Of a stretch of DNA of 7,154 nucleotides, positions 1 through 6,752 are shown in pieces. The notes beneath the pieces are model-generated. The model was given only the letters and a program-made list of their open reading frames with translations, had not been told where the DNA came from and did no database searches. Every line of letters begins with the position of its first letter. Positions within the stretch are counted from its first letter, which is position 1. Location: positions 1 to 7,154 of the forward strand of contig DQEK01000183.1 of NCBI GenBank assembly GCA_003533545.1. The letters run 5' to 3'. This DNA comes from Acidobacteriota bacterium (GTDB lineage: Bacteria > Acidobacteriota > Vicinamibacteria > Vicinamibacterales > UBA8438). Both the position numbers and the translations under genes were made by a program.

Positions 1-1164
1 CGCGGGCCGCGGATGATGGTCTACGCGCCGAACGGAGACCTCTTTGTGAGCTCTCCGACGACAAATTCGATCCACGTCCTGAGGGATACGAATAACGACG
101 GCGTGTTCGAAGCCCGCGGCATCTTTGCTGACGGAGAGAGTGCACCGGCACCCGCACGCCCACCGGCACCAGTCCCGGAAGGGCGCCGACCGGCACCTCG
201 CTTGGGGGTACTCGAAGGTCCACAGTCGCTCGTGCCTAACCCCTCGGCCTGCACTCCGTCTCCAGACTACCTGCAGCGTGGTCAAGGCGGATTGCGCTTG
301 CCGTTCGGCCTCGCCTTCCGCGACGGCCACCTATACGTGGGAAATACCGACTCACTCGTCCGGTTCGAGTATCGGAGCGGCGACATGGAAGCACGAGGCG
401 CACCGGAGAAACTGCTCGACCTGCCGACCGGGGGGCACTCAAGCCGCAACATCGTATTCAATCGGGCCGGAACCAAGCTATACGTCGCGGTCGGCTCGGC
501 TTCAAACAGCGATGCTGGCGAAGACTGTCGTCGGGCCGCAATTCTGGAAGTCGACGCCGATGGCGCGAGCGCTCGCGTCTACGCATCCGGTATCCGCAAT
601 CCAGTGGGCCTGTCGCTGCAGCCCGGCACGGATGTGGTGTGGACCACGACCAACGAGCGCGACAACCTCGGGGACGACCTCGTGCCGGACTACGCGACAT
701 CCGTCAAGGACGGTGGCTTCTACGGGTGGCCGTACTCCTACATTGGCCAACATTACGATCCGAAGTTTGTCGGGGCATTTCCCGACCTCGTCGAACGCGC
801 GGTCGTGCCGGACGTACTCTTTCCTGCACATTCGGCTCCGCTCGGCATGACGTTCTACACAGGCACAGAATTTCCCACGAGATATCGTAACGGCGGGTTC
901 GTGGCGCTGCACGGGTCATGGAACCGGACAGTCCCATCGGGCTACCGCGTTGTGTTCTTCTCGATGTCGAACGGCCGTCCTGGAGTCATCGAAGATTTTA
1001 TGACCGGGTTCCTGGCCAACACCGGCGAGAACGGCACTCAGGTGCAGCAGTGGGGACGTCCGGTCGGCCTGGTCGTTTCGCCGGATGGGGCCTTACTAGT
1101 CTCAGACGACAGCGGAAACCGAATCTGGAAGATCAGCGCGACAAGTGCTGCGAACACCCGTTAA
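1..1164 (+). CDS. Glucose/sorbosone dehydrogenase-like quinoprotein (5' partial)
   Basis: Probably a periplasmic PQQ-dependent sugar or aldose dehydrogenase of the glucose/sorbosone dehydrogenase family (soluble GDH / YliI type, six-bladed propeller). The frame is open to the left edge, and the residues just before the ATG at 13 already look like family sequence (PRMM, then APNGDLFVS), so the true start and any signal peptide lie outside; 387 residues are visible. Family landmarks, numbered from the first visible codon, are GGHSSRN with H146 (position of the catalytic His of soluble GDH), SGIRNPVGL with R199 (PQQ-contacting Arg), GFYGWPY, HGSWNR at 304-309 and a final blade ending in SDDSGNRIWKI. 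An unusual Pro/Ala-rich insertion of about 45 residues lies at about 46-92, between FADGE and LRLPFGLAF. The TAA stop is 12 nt before the next quinoprotein ATG, suggesting one transcript. The family is secure; substrate and PQQ dependence are inferred, since some relatives have no proven cofactor. Confidence 0.88.
   Translation, partial: RGPRMMVYAPNGDLFVSSPTTNSIHVLRDTNNDGVFEARGIFADGESAPAPARPPAPVPEGRRPAPRLGVLEGPQSLVPNPSACTPSPDYLQRGQGGLRLPFGLAFRDGHLYVGNTDSLVRFEYRSGDMEARGAPEKLLDLPTGGHSSRNIVFNRAGTKLYVAVGSASNSDAGEDCRRAAILEVDADGASARVYASGIRNPVGLSLQPGTDVVWTTTNERDNLGDDLVPDYATSVKDGGFYGWPYSYIGQHYDPKFVGAFPDLVERAVVPDVLFPAHSAPLGMTFYTGTEFPTRYRNGGFVALHGSWNRTVPSGYRVVFFSMSNGRPGVIEDFMTGFLANTGENGTQVQQWGRPVGLVVSPDGALLVSDDSGNRIWKISATSAANTR
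144..197 (+). repeat. Three in-frame ACCGGCACC micro-repeats encoding Pro-Ala-Pro
   Basis: The 9-mer ACCGGCACC occurs at 144-152, 162-170 and 189-197. The copies are 18 and 27 nt apart, both multiples of nine, so all lie in the same reading phase and each encodes a Pro-Ala-Pro step. The segment forms the core of the Pro/Ala/Arg-rich insertion in the sorbosone dehydrogenase-like protein. It may have grown by slippage or unequal exchange of a 9-nt unit; that origin is inference. Confidence 0.6.
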
Positions 1165-1176
1165 CTCAAGACCGTG

Positions 1177-3180
1177 ATGACAAGCAGCCGAACGGCCATT
1201 TGCTCAGGTTGCGTGATTCTGGCGACGCTTGCGGCCGGCCCGACCATCATGGCAGGCCAACACGGTGCCACCGGTGGGGAGTGGCGTAGTTACGCAGGAG
1301 ACCCGGGGAGCACCAAGTATTCACCTCTGGCCGAAATCACCTCGGAGAACGTTGGCAATCTAGCCATTGCGTGGCGCTGGGCGTCGGTGGACGGCCGGCT
1401 TGATCTCGATGAGCTGCGCGCGCAGCACCCCGCGCTGCAGGTCGCCAACGACACAGCGAACGTCAGCATCAACGGGCTCAAGGGCACCCCATTAATGGTC
1501 GGAGACGCGCTCTATCTCAGCACGGCGCTATCACAGGTGGCCGCCATCGACGCGACGACCGGGCAAACCCGCTGGGTGTACGACCCCCAGAGTTACGCCG
1601 CCGGCATCCCGATCATGGTGCTCGGATTCAGTAACCGCGGTCTGACCTACTGGTCCGACGGAGAGCAGGAACGCATCATCTGGGCCACGGGAGATGCGAG
1701 GCTCCATGCCGTTGACGCTCAAACCGGGCAACCGGTGCTCGAGTTCGGTGACGGCGGCAGCGTCGACCTGATGCGCGGCATTCCTCGGGCGCGGCGTAAC
1801 CCACCGCCGATCAACTATTCGGTCACCTCGCCGCCGGTAGTCTGCAACGACGTCATTATCGTGGGGTCAGCGGTATCCGACCAGCCACGGTTCAAGGAGT
1901 CGCCACCAGGGCACGTCCGAGGCTTCGATGCGCGAACCGGCGAGCTGCGCTGGACGTTCCGCACCATCCCCGACCCGGGCGAGACCGGATACGACACCTG
2001 GGAGGATGGCGCGGCGTCGTACACGGGGAACGCCAACGTCTGGACGATGATGAGCGCCGACCCGGAGCTCGGGTATGCCTACCTGCCGGTCGGCAACGCC
2101 ACGAACGACCACTATGGCGGTCATCGACCGGGGACGAATCTGTTCGCCAATAGCCTGGTCTGCGTAGAGTGCGAGACCGGAGAGCGAGTCTGGCACTTTC
2201 AACTCGTCCATCACGATCTCTGGGATTACGACCCACCCGCCGCGCCGACCCTGGTGGATATCGTCGTCGATGGGCAGCCGATCCAAGCGGTGGCGCAGGT
2301 CACCAAGCACGCATTCACATTCGTCTTCGACCGCCTGACCGGCGACCCAGTCTGGCCTATTGACGAGCGTCCGGTCCCGGCCTCTACCGTACCGGGCGAG
2401 TGGACATCGCCAACTCAGCCATTCCCGACGCGGCCGCCCCCCTTCGATCGACAGGGCGTGACCGAGTCTGACCTGATCGACTTCACACCGGAACTGCGGG
2501 CCGAGGCCGTTGAGATCCTACGTGACTACGTATACGGCCCCATTTTCACGCCGCCGTCGCTCATCGGCACCGGCCCCCGTGACACCCGGGGCACCATCGA
2601 GCTGCCTGGCTATACCGGTGGCGCGAATTGGAACGGCGCGGCAGTCGACCCGGAGACGGGTTTTCTCTATGTGGGGTCGACCACACAGCCCATCATTCCG
2701 GCACTCGTCGAATTAGGTCCAGACCGCTCTAACCTTCGCTACACGCGTGGTCGGATGCGACCGCCGGCGGGGCCAGATGGCCTACCGTTATTCAAGGGAC
2801 CATACGGACGAATCACTGCCATCGACCTCAACCGAGGCGCCATCGCTTGGCAACGAGCAAATGGTCGTGGCTCTCCGGCCATCCGAGACCATGCACGGTT
2901 GCGTGACGTCGCCCTGCCGCCGCTCGGCGGAGGCCGCGACTTCCTGCTTGTAACCGCAACGCTGTTGTTCAGCGGACAACAAACACCCGGAGTCGATGGC
3001 ACCTGGGTGCTGGCCGCGCGCGACAAATCGAGCGGCGAGTTACTCGCAGAGGTTCCGTTGCCGGGCCGGACGATCGGCTCCCCGATGACTTACGAAGTCG
3101 ACGGCCGACAGTATGTCGCGCTCACCGTTCGGGGTAGCCGGGACAACCCACCAGAACTGGTCGCCCTGGCGTTGCCCTGA
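1177..3180 (+). CDS. PQQ-dependent dehydrogenase, membrane glucose dehydrogenase (GDH) type, secreted
   Basis: Predicted periplasmic quinoprotein that oxidises a sugar or alcohol with PQQ (667 aa from ATG 1177; GTG 1174 is an equal alternative, and neither has a clear Shine-Dalgarno). A signal peptide covers about residues 1-26 (hydrophobic core 8-24, possible cleavage after IMA). The mature part is an eight-bladed propeller opening with WRSYAGDPGSTKYSPL and rich in D-x-x-T-G-x-x-x-W blade motifs. It matches the soluble domain of E. coli-type membrane GDH: GNAT with T309 (T424), HHDLWDYD with D350 as general base (D466), and VTK with K377 (K493). The MDH-type vicinal Cys pair is absent, with GFSNRGLTYW at that place. 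There is no N-terminal five-helix anchor as in membrane GDH and no C-terminal cytochrome c, so an external electron acceptor is needed. Odd feature: CVEC at 329-332, where relatives usually have an Asp-containing blade motif. Substrate unknown. Confidence 0.92.
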   Translation: MTSSRTAICSGCVILATLAAGPTIMAGQHGATGGEWRSYAGDPGSTKYSPLAEITSENVGNLAIAWRWASVDGRLDLDELRAQHPALQVANDTANVSINGLKGTPLMVGDALYLSTALSQVAAIDATTGQTRWVYDPQSYAAGIPIMVLGFSNRGLTYWSDGEQERIIWATGDARLHAVDAQTGQPVLEFGDGGSVDLMRGIPRARRNPPPINYSVTSPPVVCNDVIIVGSAVSDQPRFKESPPGHVRGFDARTGELRWTFRTIPDPGETGYDTWEDGAASYTGNANVWTMMSADPELGYAYLPVGNATNDHYGGHRPGTNLFANSLVCVECETGERVWHFQLVHHDLWDYDPPAAPTLVDIVVDGQPIQAVAQVTKHAFTFVFDRLTGDPVWPIDERPVPASTVPGEWTSPTQPFPTRPPPFDRQGVTESDLIDFTPELRAEAVEILRDYVYGPIFTPPSLIGTGPRDTRGTIELPGYTGGANWNGAAVDPETGFLYVGSTTQPIIPALVELGPDRSNLRYTRGRMRPPAGPDGLPLFKGPYGRITAIDLNRGAIAWQRANGRGSPAIRDHARLRDVALPPLGGGRDFLLVTATLLFSGQQTPGVDGTWVLAARDKSSGELLAEVPLPGRTIGSPMTYEVDGRQYVALTVRGSRDNPPELVALALP

Positions 3181-3336
3181 CGATCCGACGTTGCAGCTCA
3201 CGCCGGGTTCGCCGCTCACACGTTGGCGACGCGTCGGACCGTTTCAACTTCGCAGCGATGGCGTACGCTTCCACATGACACTCCCGAGCCTTCCGCAGCG
3301 GACGTCGACGACTACGGCCTGCAGGAAGATCACGCC

Positions 3337-4548
3337 ATGACGCGGCACACCGCCACCTCCGTGCTCCCGGTCGTCGTCAGCGGCTGCCTGCTGGTGATGC
3401 TGTCGTTCGGATATCGCGCCGGCTTTGGTCTGTTCGTTCAACCGATTTCGGAGGCACGCGGCTGGGGTCGAGACGCCCTGTCGCTTGCGCTGGCCGTCCA
3501 GAACCTCACATGGGGCGTGGCCGCCGTCGTCGCCGGGGGGCTGGCCGACCGCTACGGAAACCTGCGGGTGCTGTTGGCGGGCGTGGCCTGCTACGCCGCC
3601 GGCATGTGGGCCATGGCCCATGCCGCTACCGAAACCCAGCTCATGTTCACAACGGGCCTCCTAGTGGGCGCCGGTGTCGCGGGCACCTCGTTCGGCATCG
3701 TGTTACCTGCCTTCGTACGAGCGGTTCCCGAGGAACGGCGGGGCTGGGCACTAGGTCTGGGTACCGCGGCTGGCAGCCTCGGGCAGTTCCTGGTGGTCCC
3801 CCTGATGCAGGAACTCATCGAGCTCTTTGGCTGGTCCCTAGCGCTCCAATACCTCGGCGCGTCGGCGCTCGTGATGGCGCTGCTCGCGATGCCGCTGGCG
3901 CCATTCGGCGGTGCGGCGAACGAAACCAACCCGATACCAGGGTCACTCAGTCAGGTGCTACGACGGGCGGTGGGGGTGCGATCGTACCGGCTCCTCGTGG
4001 CCGGGTTCTTTGTGTGCGGATTTCACGTGGCCTTCATCACCGTCCACATGCCAGGTTATCTGGTCGATTCCGGATTCGATGCGCGAGTCGCGGCCTGGAG
4101 CATTAGCCTGATCGGATTCTTCAACGTCATCGGCGCCTACTACTCTGGCCTCGCGTCAGGTCGCCATCCGCTACGCAAGATCTTGGCCTTCATTTATCTA
4201 GGTCGAGTAATCGCGATCGGCCTGTTCCTGTTCACCCCCTTGTCGTTAACGAGTGTAGTGACCTTCAGTGCCCTGATGGGGCTCCTGTGGCTGGCAACGG
4301 TGCCTCCGACATCCGCCCTCGTGGCCGAGTTTTTCGGCACGCGGTACATGACGTTTCTCTATGGCATCGTGTTTCTCAGCCACCAGCTGGGCAGCTTCAC
4401 CGGTATCTGGCTTGGCGGCTGGTTGTATGAGAACGCCGGAAGCTACGACGGGATCTGGATCGCCGCCATGGTCCTAGGCGCGCTCGCCGCCGCGGCGCAC
4501 TGGCCAATCGAGGAGCGCAGCCATCTGGAGAGCCTGAAGGCTACGTGA
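3337..4548 (+). CDS. MFS transporter, monocarboxylate-carrier-like (YcxA-like)
   Basis: A 403-residue inner-membrane carrier with about 12 hydrophobic helices. The ATG at 3337 is chosen because AGGAAG at 3323-3328 sits 8 nt upstream and the protein then begins directly before the first helix (residues about 8-28). An in-frame TTG at 3223 would add 38 polar residues of no MFS character. Motif A, GGLADRYGNLRV, lies between helices 2 and 3 (67-78). RAGFGLFVQPISEARGWGR in and after helix 1 and FLSHQLGSFTG in helix 11 are typical of the monocarboxylate-carrier-like branch. A cytoplasmic loop at about 190-215 divides the two halves. H230 and H237 in helix 7 may line the substrate path (inference). 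It lies 156 nt after a GDH-type dehydrogenase and 150 nt before an alcohol dehydrogenase, so it may import the acids they make or their substrates. The family is clear; the substrate is not. Confidence 0.9.
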   Translation: MTRHTATSVLPVVVSGCLLVMLSFGYRAGFGLFVQPISEARGWGRDALSLALAVQNLTWGVAAVVAGGLADRYGNLRVLLAGVACYAAGMWAMAHAATETQLMFTTGLLVGAGVAGTSFGIVLPAFVRAVPEERRGWALGLGTAAGSLGQFLVVPLMQELIELFGWSLALQYLGASALVMALLAMPLAPFGGAANETNPIPGSLSQVLRRAVGVRSYRLLVAGFFVCGFHVAFITVHMPGYLVDSGFDARVAAWSISLIGFFNVIGAYYSGLASGRHPLRKILAFIYLGRVIAIGLFLFTPLSLTSVVTFSALMGLLWLATVPPTSALVAEFFGTRYMTFLYGIVFLSHQLGSFTGIWLGGWLYENAGSYDGIWIAAMVLGALAAAAHWPIEERSHLESLKAT

Positions 4549-4595
4549 GTCCAGACGAGCCCCAAAACCTGGCGGTGCCTGACGAGACCCAGCTC

Positions 4596-4649
4596 TCCTC
4601 GACAGACACGCTTGCTCGGGGGCATTCCGGCGGCATAACATCCTCGACA
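4596..4649. repeat. Pair of 9-nt direct repeats upstream of the alcohol dehydrogenase
   Basis: TCCTCGACA occurs at 4596-4604 and 4641-4649, 45 nt apart, in the 150-nt gap before the GTG of the alcohol dehydrogenase. Two copies in so short a gap could be regulator half-sites, but a chance match in GC-rich DNA is possible. The rest of the gap shows no gene, no convincing terminator and only a poor promoter-like pair (TTGCTC 4612, CATAAC 4634). Confidence 0.2.
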
Positions 4650-4684
4650 TCAACAGCCGAGAAACCTAAGACCTCGCGCAACTC

Positions 4685-4690
4685 AAGGAG
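4685..4690 (+). promoter_or_regulatory. Ribosome binding site fixing a GTG start
   Basis: AAGGAG lies 8 nt upstream of the GTG at 4699. The spacing and match are near ideal, and the codons that follow give a standard signal peptide, so this site decides the start of the alcohol dehydrogenase although no ATG is present. Confidence 0.8.
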
Positions 4691-4698
4691 CGTGCAGA

Positions 4699-6573
4699 GT
4701 GAGCCGACTAACCAACTGGCATGGCAACGTGTGGAGTCTAAGCCTGTTACTTCTGTGCGTGTTCAGCGTGCCGGAAGCTGCGGTGGCCCAGCGGGGTGTA
4801 GAGAACGACCCGGCGCAATGGGTCATGCCAAACGCCAACTACGCCGGGTGGAATTACAGTCCATTGGATCAGATCCACGTCGACAACGTGCAGAACCTCG
4901 CCATGGCGTGGACAGTGCAGCTCGGTATTCAGGATTCACACGAGGCCTCACCGCTCGTGATTGGCGACACGATGTACATCATCACCCCGAAACCGAACTA
5001 CGTCTACGCTCTCGACCTCGTGCGTGAAGGGGTCATTAAGTGGGAGTTCCGGCCCGAGATCCCAGACCTGGAAACGGCAGTGCGAAGTGCCTGCTGTGGC
5101 GCGCAGACCCGCGGCCTAACCTACGCGGACGGCCGGATATTCTTCGCCACCCTCGACGGCCAGGTGTTCGCGCTCGACGCGGAGACCGGAGACGTCGTCT
5201 GGCAGGCCGAGAACGCCAACGTCTCGGTCGGCGAGTCGGTGCCTGGTATGCCACTGGTGGTCAACGACAAAGTCATTGTTGGCGTAGCAGGCGGGGAGCG
5301 AGGTGTTCGCGGCCACGTCACCGCCTATAGCGTCGACACCGGTCGCTTCAGATGGCGCTACTACAGCATGGGACCGAACAACGAGGTCGGCATCGGGTCC
5401 CGCTTTGACCCCTTTTACCCTGACGATCGGATCCCCGACCCGGCGCTCGATTCTTGGTTCGGCGATTCCTGGCGGCGCGGCGGCGGCTCCGTCTGGGGCT
5501 GGTTCACGTTCGACCCGGAGCTGAACCTGTTCTACTACGGCACCAGCAACTGTAGCCCATGGAATCCAGATTACCGCCGGGAATGGGGCGTGGTTGAGTT
5601 GGACGAGGACGGTGGGCTCACCGGCTACCGCAACAACTACTGCTCGTCGATCCTCGCCCGCGATGCCGACAGCGGCGATCTGATCTGGGCCTACAACATG
5701 ACACCTCAAGATCAGTGGGACCTAGACGAGCCCAACGCGAACATCCTGGTCGATCTCGAGATCGATGGCCAGCTGCGAAAGGCCTTGGTCCGTCCGGCAC
5801 GCAACGGTTTCTTCTACGTGTTCGACCGCGCCACGGGAGAGATACTCCTCGAGCCCTGGAACTTCGTTTATAACGACCTCATCCAGGGGGTCAACATGGA
5901 AACCGGTAGACCGCGGTACGACATCGAAAAAATCATGTTCACGAACCTCGAGGACCGACAGAAATACGTACCGGACGCCGAGGACATCGCCGTTGGCTGG
6001 TGCCCCGGCATCGCCGCCAGAAACTGGCAGAACGACGCGTTTTCTCCGCGTACCGGACTCGTGTATACCCCGACCTCGAACAGATGCGGGATTCAGAGGG
6101 TGGTCGAGGGCGAGTACGTTCCTGGTGACGGATACACGCTGCGCGAGCGCGGCGGCCGGGCCCCGCGTCCTCCCGGTGAGGAGTATGCCGGAGAGCTGCA
6201 AGCCAACGATCCGGTGGCGAGCGAGACCGTCTGGAGCATCCAGTGGACATCCGCCAACAACACGCCGGTCATGGCAACCGGCGGAGACCTACTCTTCCAG
6301 GGCGGTGCCAACGAAGGTGTGGTCCGCGCGTTCGACGCCCGCACCGGCGACATCGCGTGGACGTTCCGGACCGGGAGCAACTTTCGGAACTCGCCCATCA
6401 CGTACATCGGGCCGGACGGGCGGCAATATGTCGCCATCATCGGCAGTCAACGCGCGGGGAGCGAGCAAGTGACGGCAGATACCGAGCCCGACGCGAGCGC
6501 CCGCTTCCGGCGGGCGGGCAGTGCACTCTATGTGTTCGCACTGCCTCCCGCTCTCGCGTCAACTCGCGACTAA
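4699..6573 (+). CDS. PQQ-dependent alcohol dehydrogenase, methanol/ethanol family, lanthanide-type active site
   Basis: Predicted periplasmic quinoprotein oxidising an alcohol to an aldehyde or acid (624 aa, within the usual range for XoxF/ExaA-type enzymes). The signal peptide is residues 1-30, with hydrophobic core 11-24 and cleavage after AVA before Q31. Landmarks, with MxaF equivalents: vicinal pair C132-C133 (C103-C104), R138 (R109), metal ligand E200 in GGERGVRG (E177), PQQ-stacking W266 (W243), metal ligand N284 in GTSNCSPWN (N261), catalytic base D341 in DQWD (D303) and R368 in ARNG (R331). C435 and C463 fit the conserved 386-415 disulfide. D343, two after the catalytic Asp, is the extra carboxylate typical of lanthanide-dependent XoxF, ExaF and PedH; calcium MxaF has Ala there. 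About 15 extra residues lie between N284 and D341. There is no fused cytochrome. Electron partner and substrate are unknown, so no xoxF or exaF symbol is assigned. Confidence 0.93.
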   Translation: MSRLTNWHGNVWSLSLLLLCVFSVPEAAVAQRGVENDPAQWVMPNANYAGWNYSPLDQIHVDNVQNLAMAWTVQLGIQDSHEASPLVIGDTMYIITPKPNYVYALDLVREGVIKWEFRPEIPDLETAVRSACCGAQTRGLTYADGRIFFATLDGQVFALDAETGDVVWQAENANVSVGESVPGMPLVVNDKVIVGVAGGERGVRGHVTAYSVDTGRFRWRYYSMGPNNEVGIGSRFDPFYPDDRIPDPALDSWFGDSWRRGGGSVWGWFTFDPELNLFYYGTSNCSPWNPDYRREWGVVELDEDGGLTGYRNNYCSSILARDADSGDLIWAYNMTPQDQWDLDEPNANILVDLEIDGQLRKALVRPARNGFFYVFDRATGEILLEPWNFVYNDLIQGVNMETGRPRYDIEKIMFTNLEDRQKYVPDAEDIAVGWCPGIAARNWQNDAFSPRTGLVYTPTSNRCGIQRVVEGEYVPGDGYTLRERGGRAPRPPGEEYAGELQANDPVASETVWSIQWTSANNTPVMATGGDLLFQGGANEGVVRAFDARTGDIAWTFRTGSNFRNSPITYIGPDGRQYVAIIGSQRAGSEQVTADTEPDASARFRRAGSALYVFALPPALASTRD

Positions 6574-6587
6574 AACCAGACCTGGAC

Positions 6588-6743
6588 ATGCAGCAAGCGC
6601 ATCGCGAGGCAACCGGGCGTGTGTCCCACACCGTTCGCGGCATCCTCCTGTGCAGCGTGGCGGTGAATATGATGCGACTCAGGTCCTGGATGGGACCGAG
6701 GGGGTATCGCACCATGTTTCAGGAGGCCGTGTTTGGAGGCTAG
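6588..6743 (+). CDS. Possible 51-codon small ORF in the gap before the second MFS gene
   Basis: ATG at 6588 opens a 51-residue frame ending in TAG at 6741-6743, 9 nt before the first possible GTG of the next gene. The product would be basic, with a short hydrophobic stretch (GILLCSVAV) and the C-terminus MFQEAVFGG. The upstream context offers only a weak Shine-Dalgarno (CTGGA, 5 nt before the ATG). The frame continues upstream as an open shadow inside the dehydrogenase gene, so it may be just open sequence in GC-rich DNA. A translated leader coupled to the transporter is conceivable. I recognise no family. Confidence 0.15.
   Translation: MQQAHREATGRVSHTVRGILLCSVAVNMMRLRSWMGPRGYRTMFQEAVFGG
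6678..6700 (+). other. Stem-loop between the alcohol dehydrogenase and the second MFS gene
   Basis: CTC-A-GGTCC (6678-6686) pairs with GGACC-GAG (6693-6700) around a 6-nt loop TGGATG, giving eight base pairs with one bulged A at 6681. It starts 104 nt after the dehydrogenase stop and ends 52 nt before the proposed transporter start. No T-run follows (the next bases are GGGGTATCGC), so it is not a classical intrinsic terminator. It could shape or stabilise the mRNA, or be chance pairing. The surrounding 179-nt gap shows no other convincing signal. Confidence 0.3.
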
Positions 6744-6746
6744 GAG
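6742..6746 (+). promoter_or_regulatory. Ribosome binding site for the second MFS gene
   Basis: AGGAG at 6742-6746 is 6 nt upstream of GTG 6753. A second purine block, GGAGG at 6735-6739, sits 10 nt before GTG 6750. Because 6750, 6753 and 6762 are all in-frame GTG codons after the TAG at 6741, this site favours 6753 but does not exclude 6750. Confidence 0.55.
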
Positions 6747-6752
6747 TCCGTG

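Noticed and set aside
125..850. 241-codon + strand frame overlapping the sorbosone dehydrogenase-like gene
   Set aside because: It is an out-of-frame shadow with Ser/Arg/Thr-rich low-complexity composition, while the overlapping frame holds clear family motifs.
2257..2264. Lanthanide use by the GDH-type protein, based on its WDYD motif
   Set aside because: Membrane-GDH-type enzymes normally have Asp at this +2 position and use Ca or Mg; the protein also lacks the MDH-type Cys pair and has Lys (K377) where MDH has Arg.
3184..3238. Inverted repeat TCCGACG / CGTCGGA after the GDH-type gene
   Set aside because: Seven pairs with a 41-nt loop and no T-run; a chance match is likely in GC-rich DNA, so it is not called a terminator.
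3223..3336. TTG start at 3223 extending the first MFS protein by 38 residues
   Set aside because: The extension is polar and unlike MFS N-termini, and the ATG at 3337 has AGGAAG at proper spacing directly before helix 1.
4612..4639. Promoter-like pair TTGCTC / CATAAC with 16-nt spacing
   Set aside because: Only half to two thirds of consensus positions match, and the host's sigma factor preferences are unknown.
4545..5027. 160-codon frame starting at the GTG that overlaps the first MFS stop (GTGA)
   Set aside because: The overlap looks like translational coupling, but the frame runs out of phase into the well-supported alcohol dehydrogenase and has no family features.
5116..5709. Long antisense reading frame of 197 codons within the alcohol dehydrogenase
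   Set aside because: It mirrors a strongly conserved + strand gene; GC-rich third positions open antisense frames. The product has no recognisable fold and no start signals.
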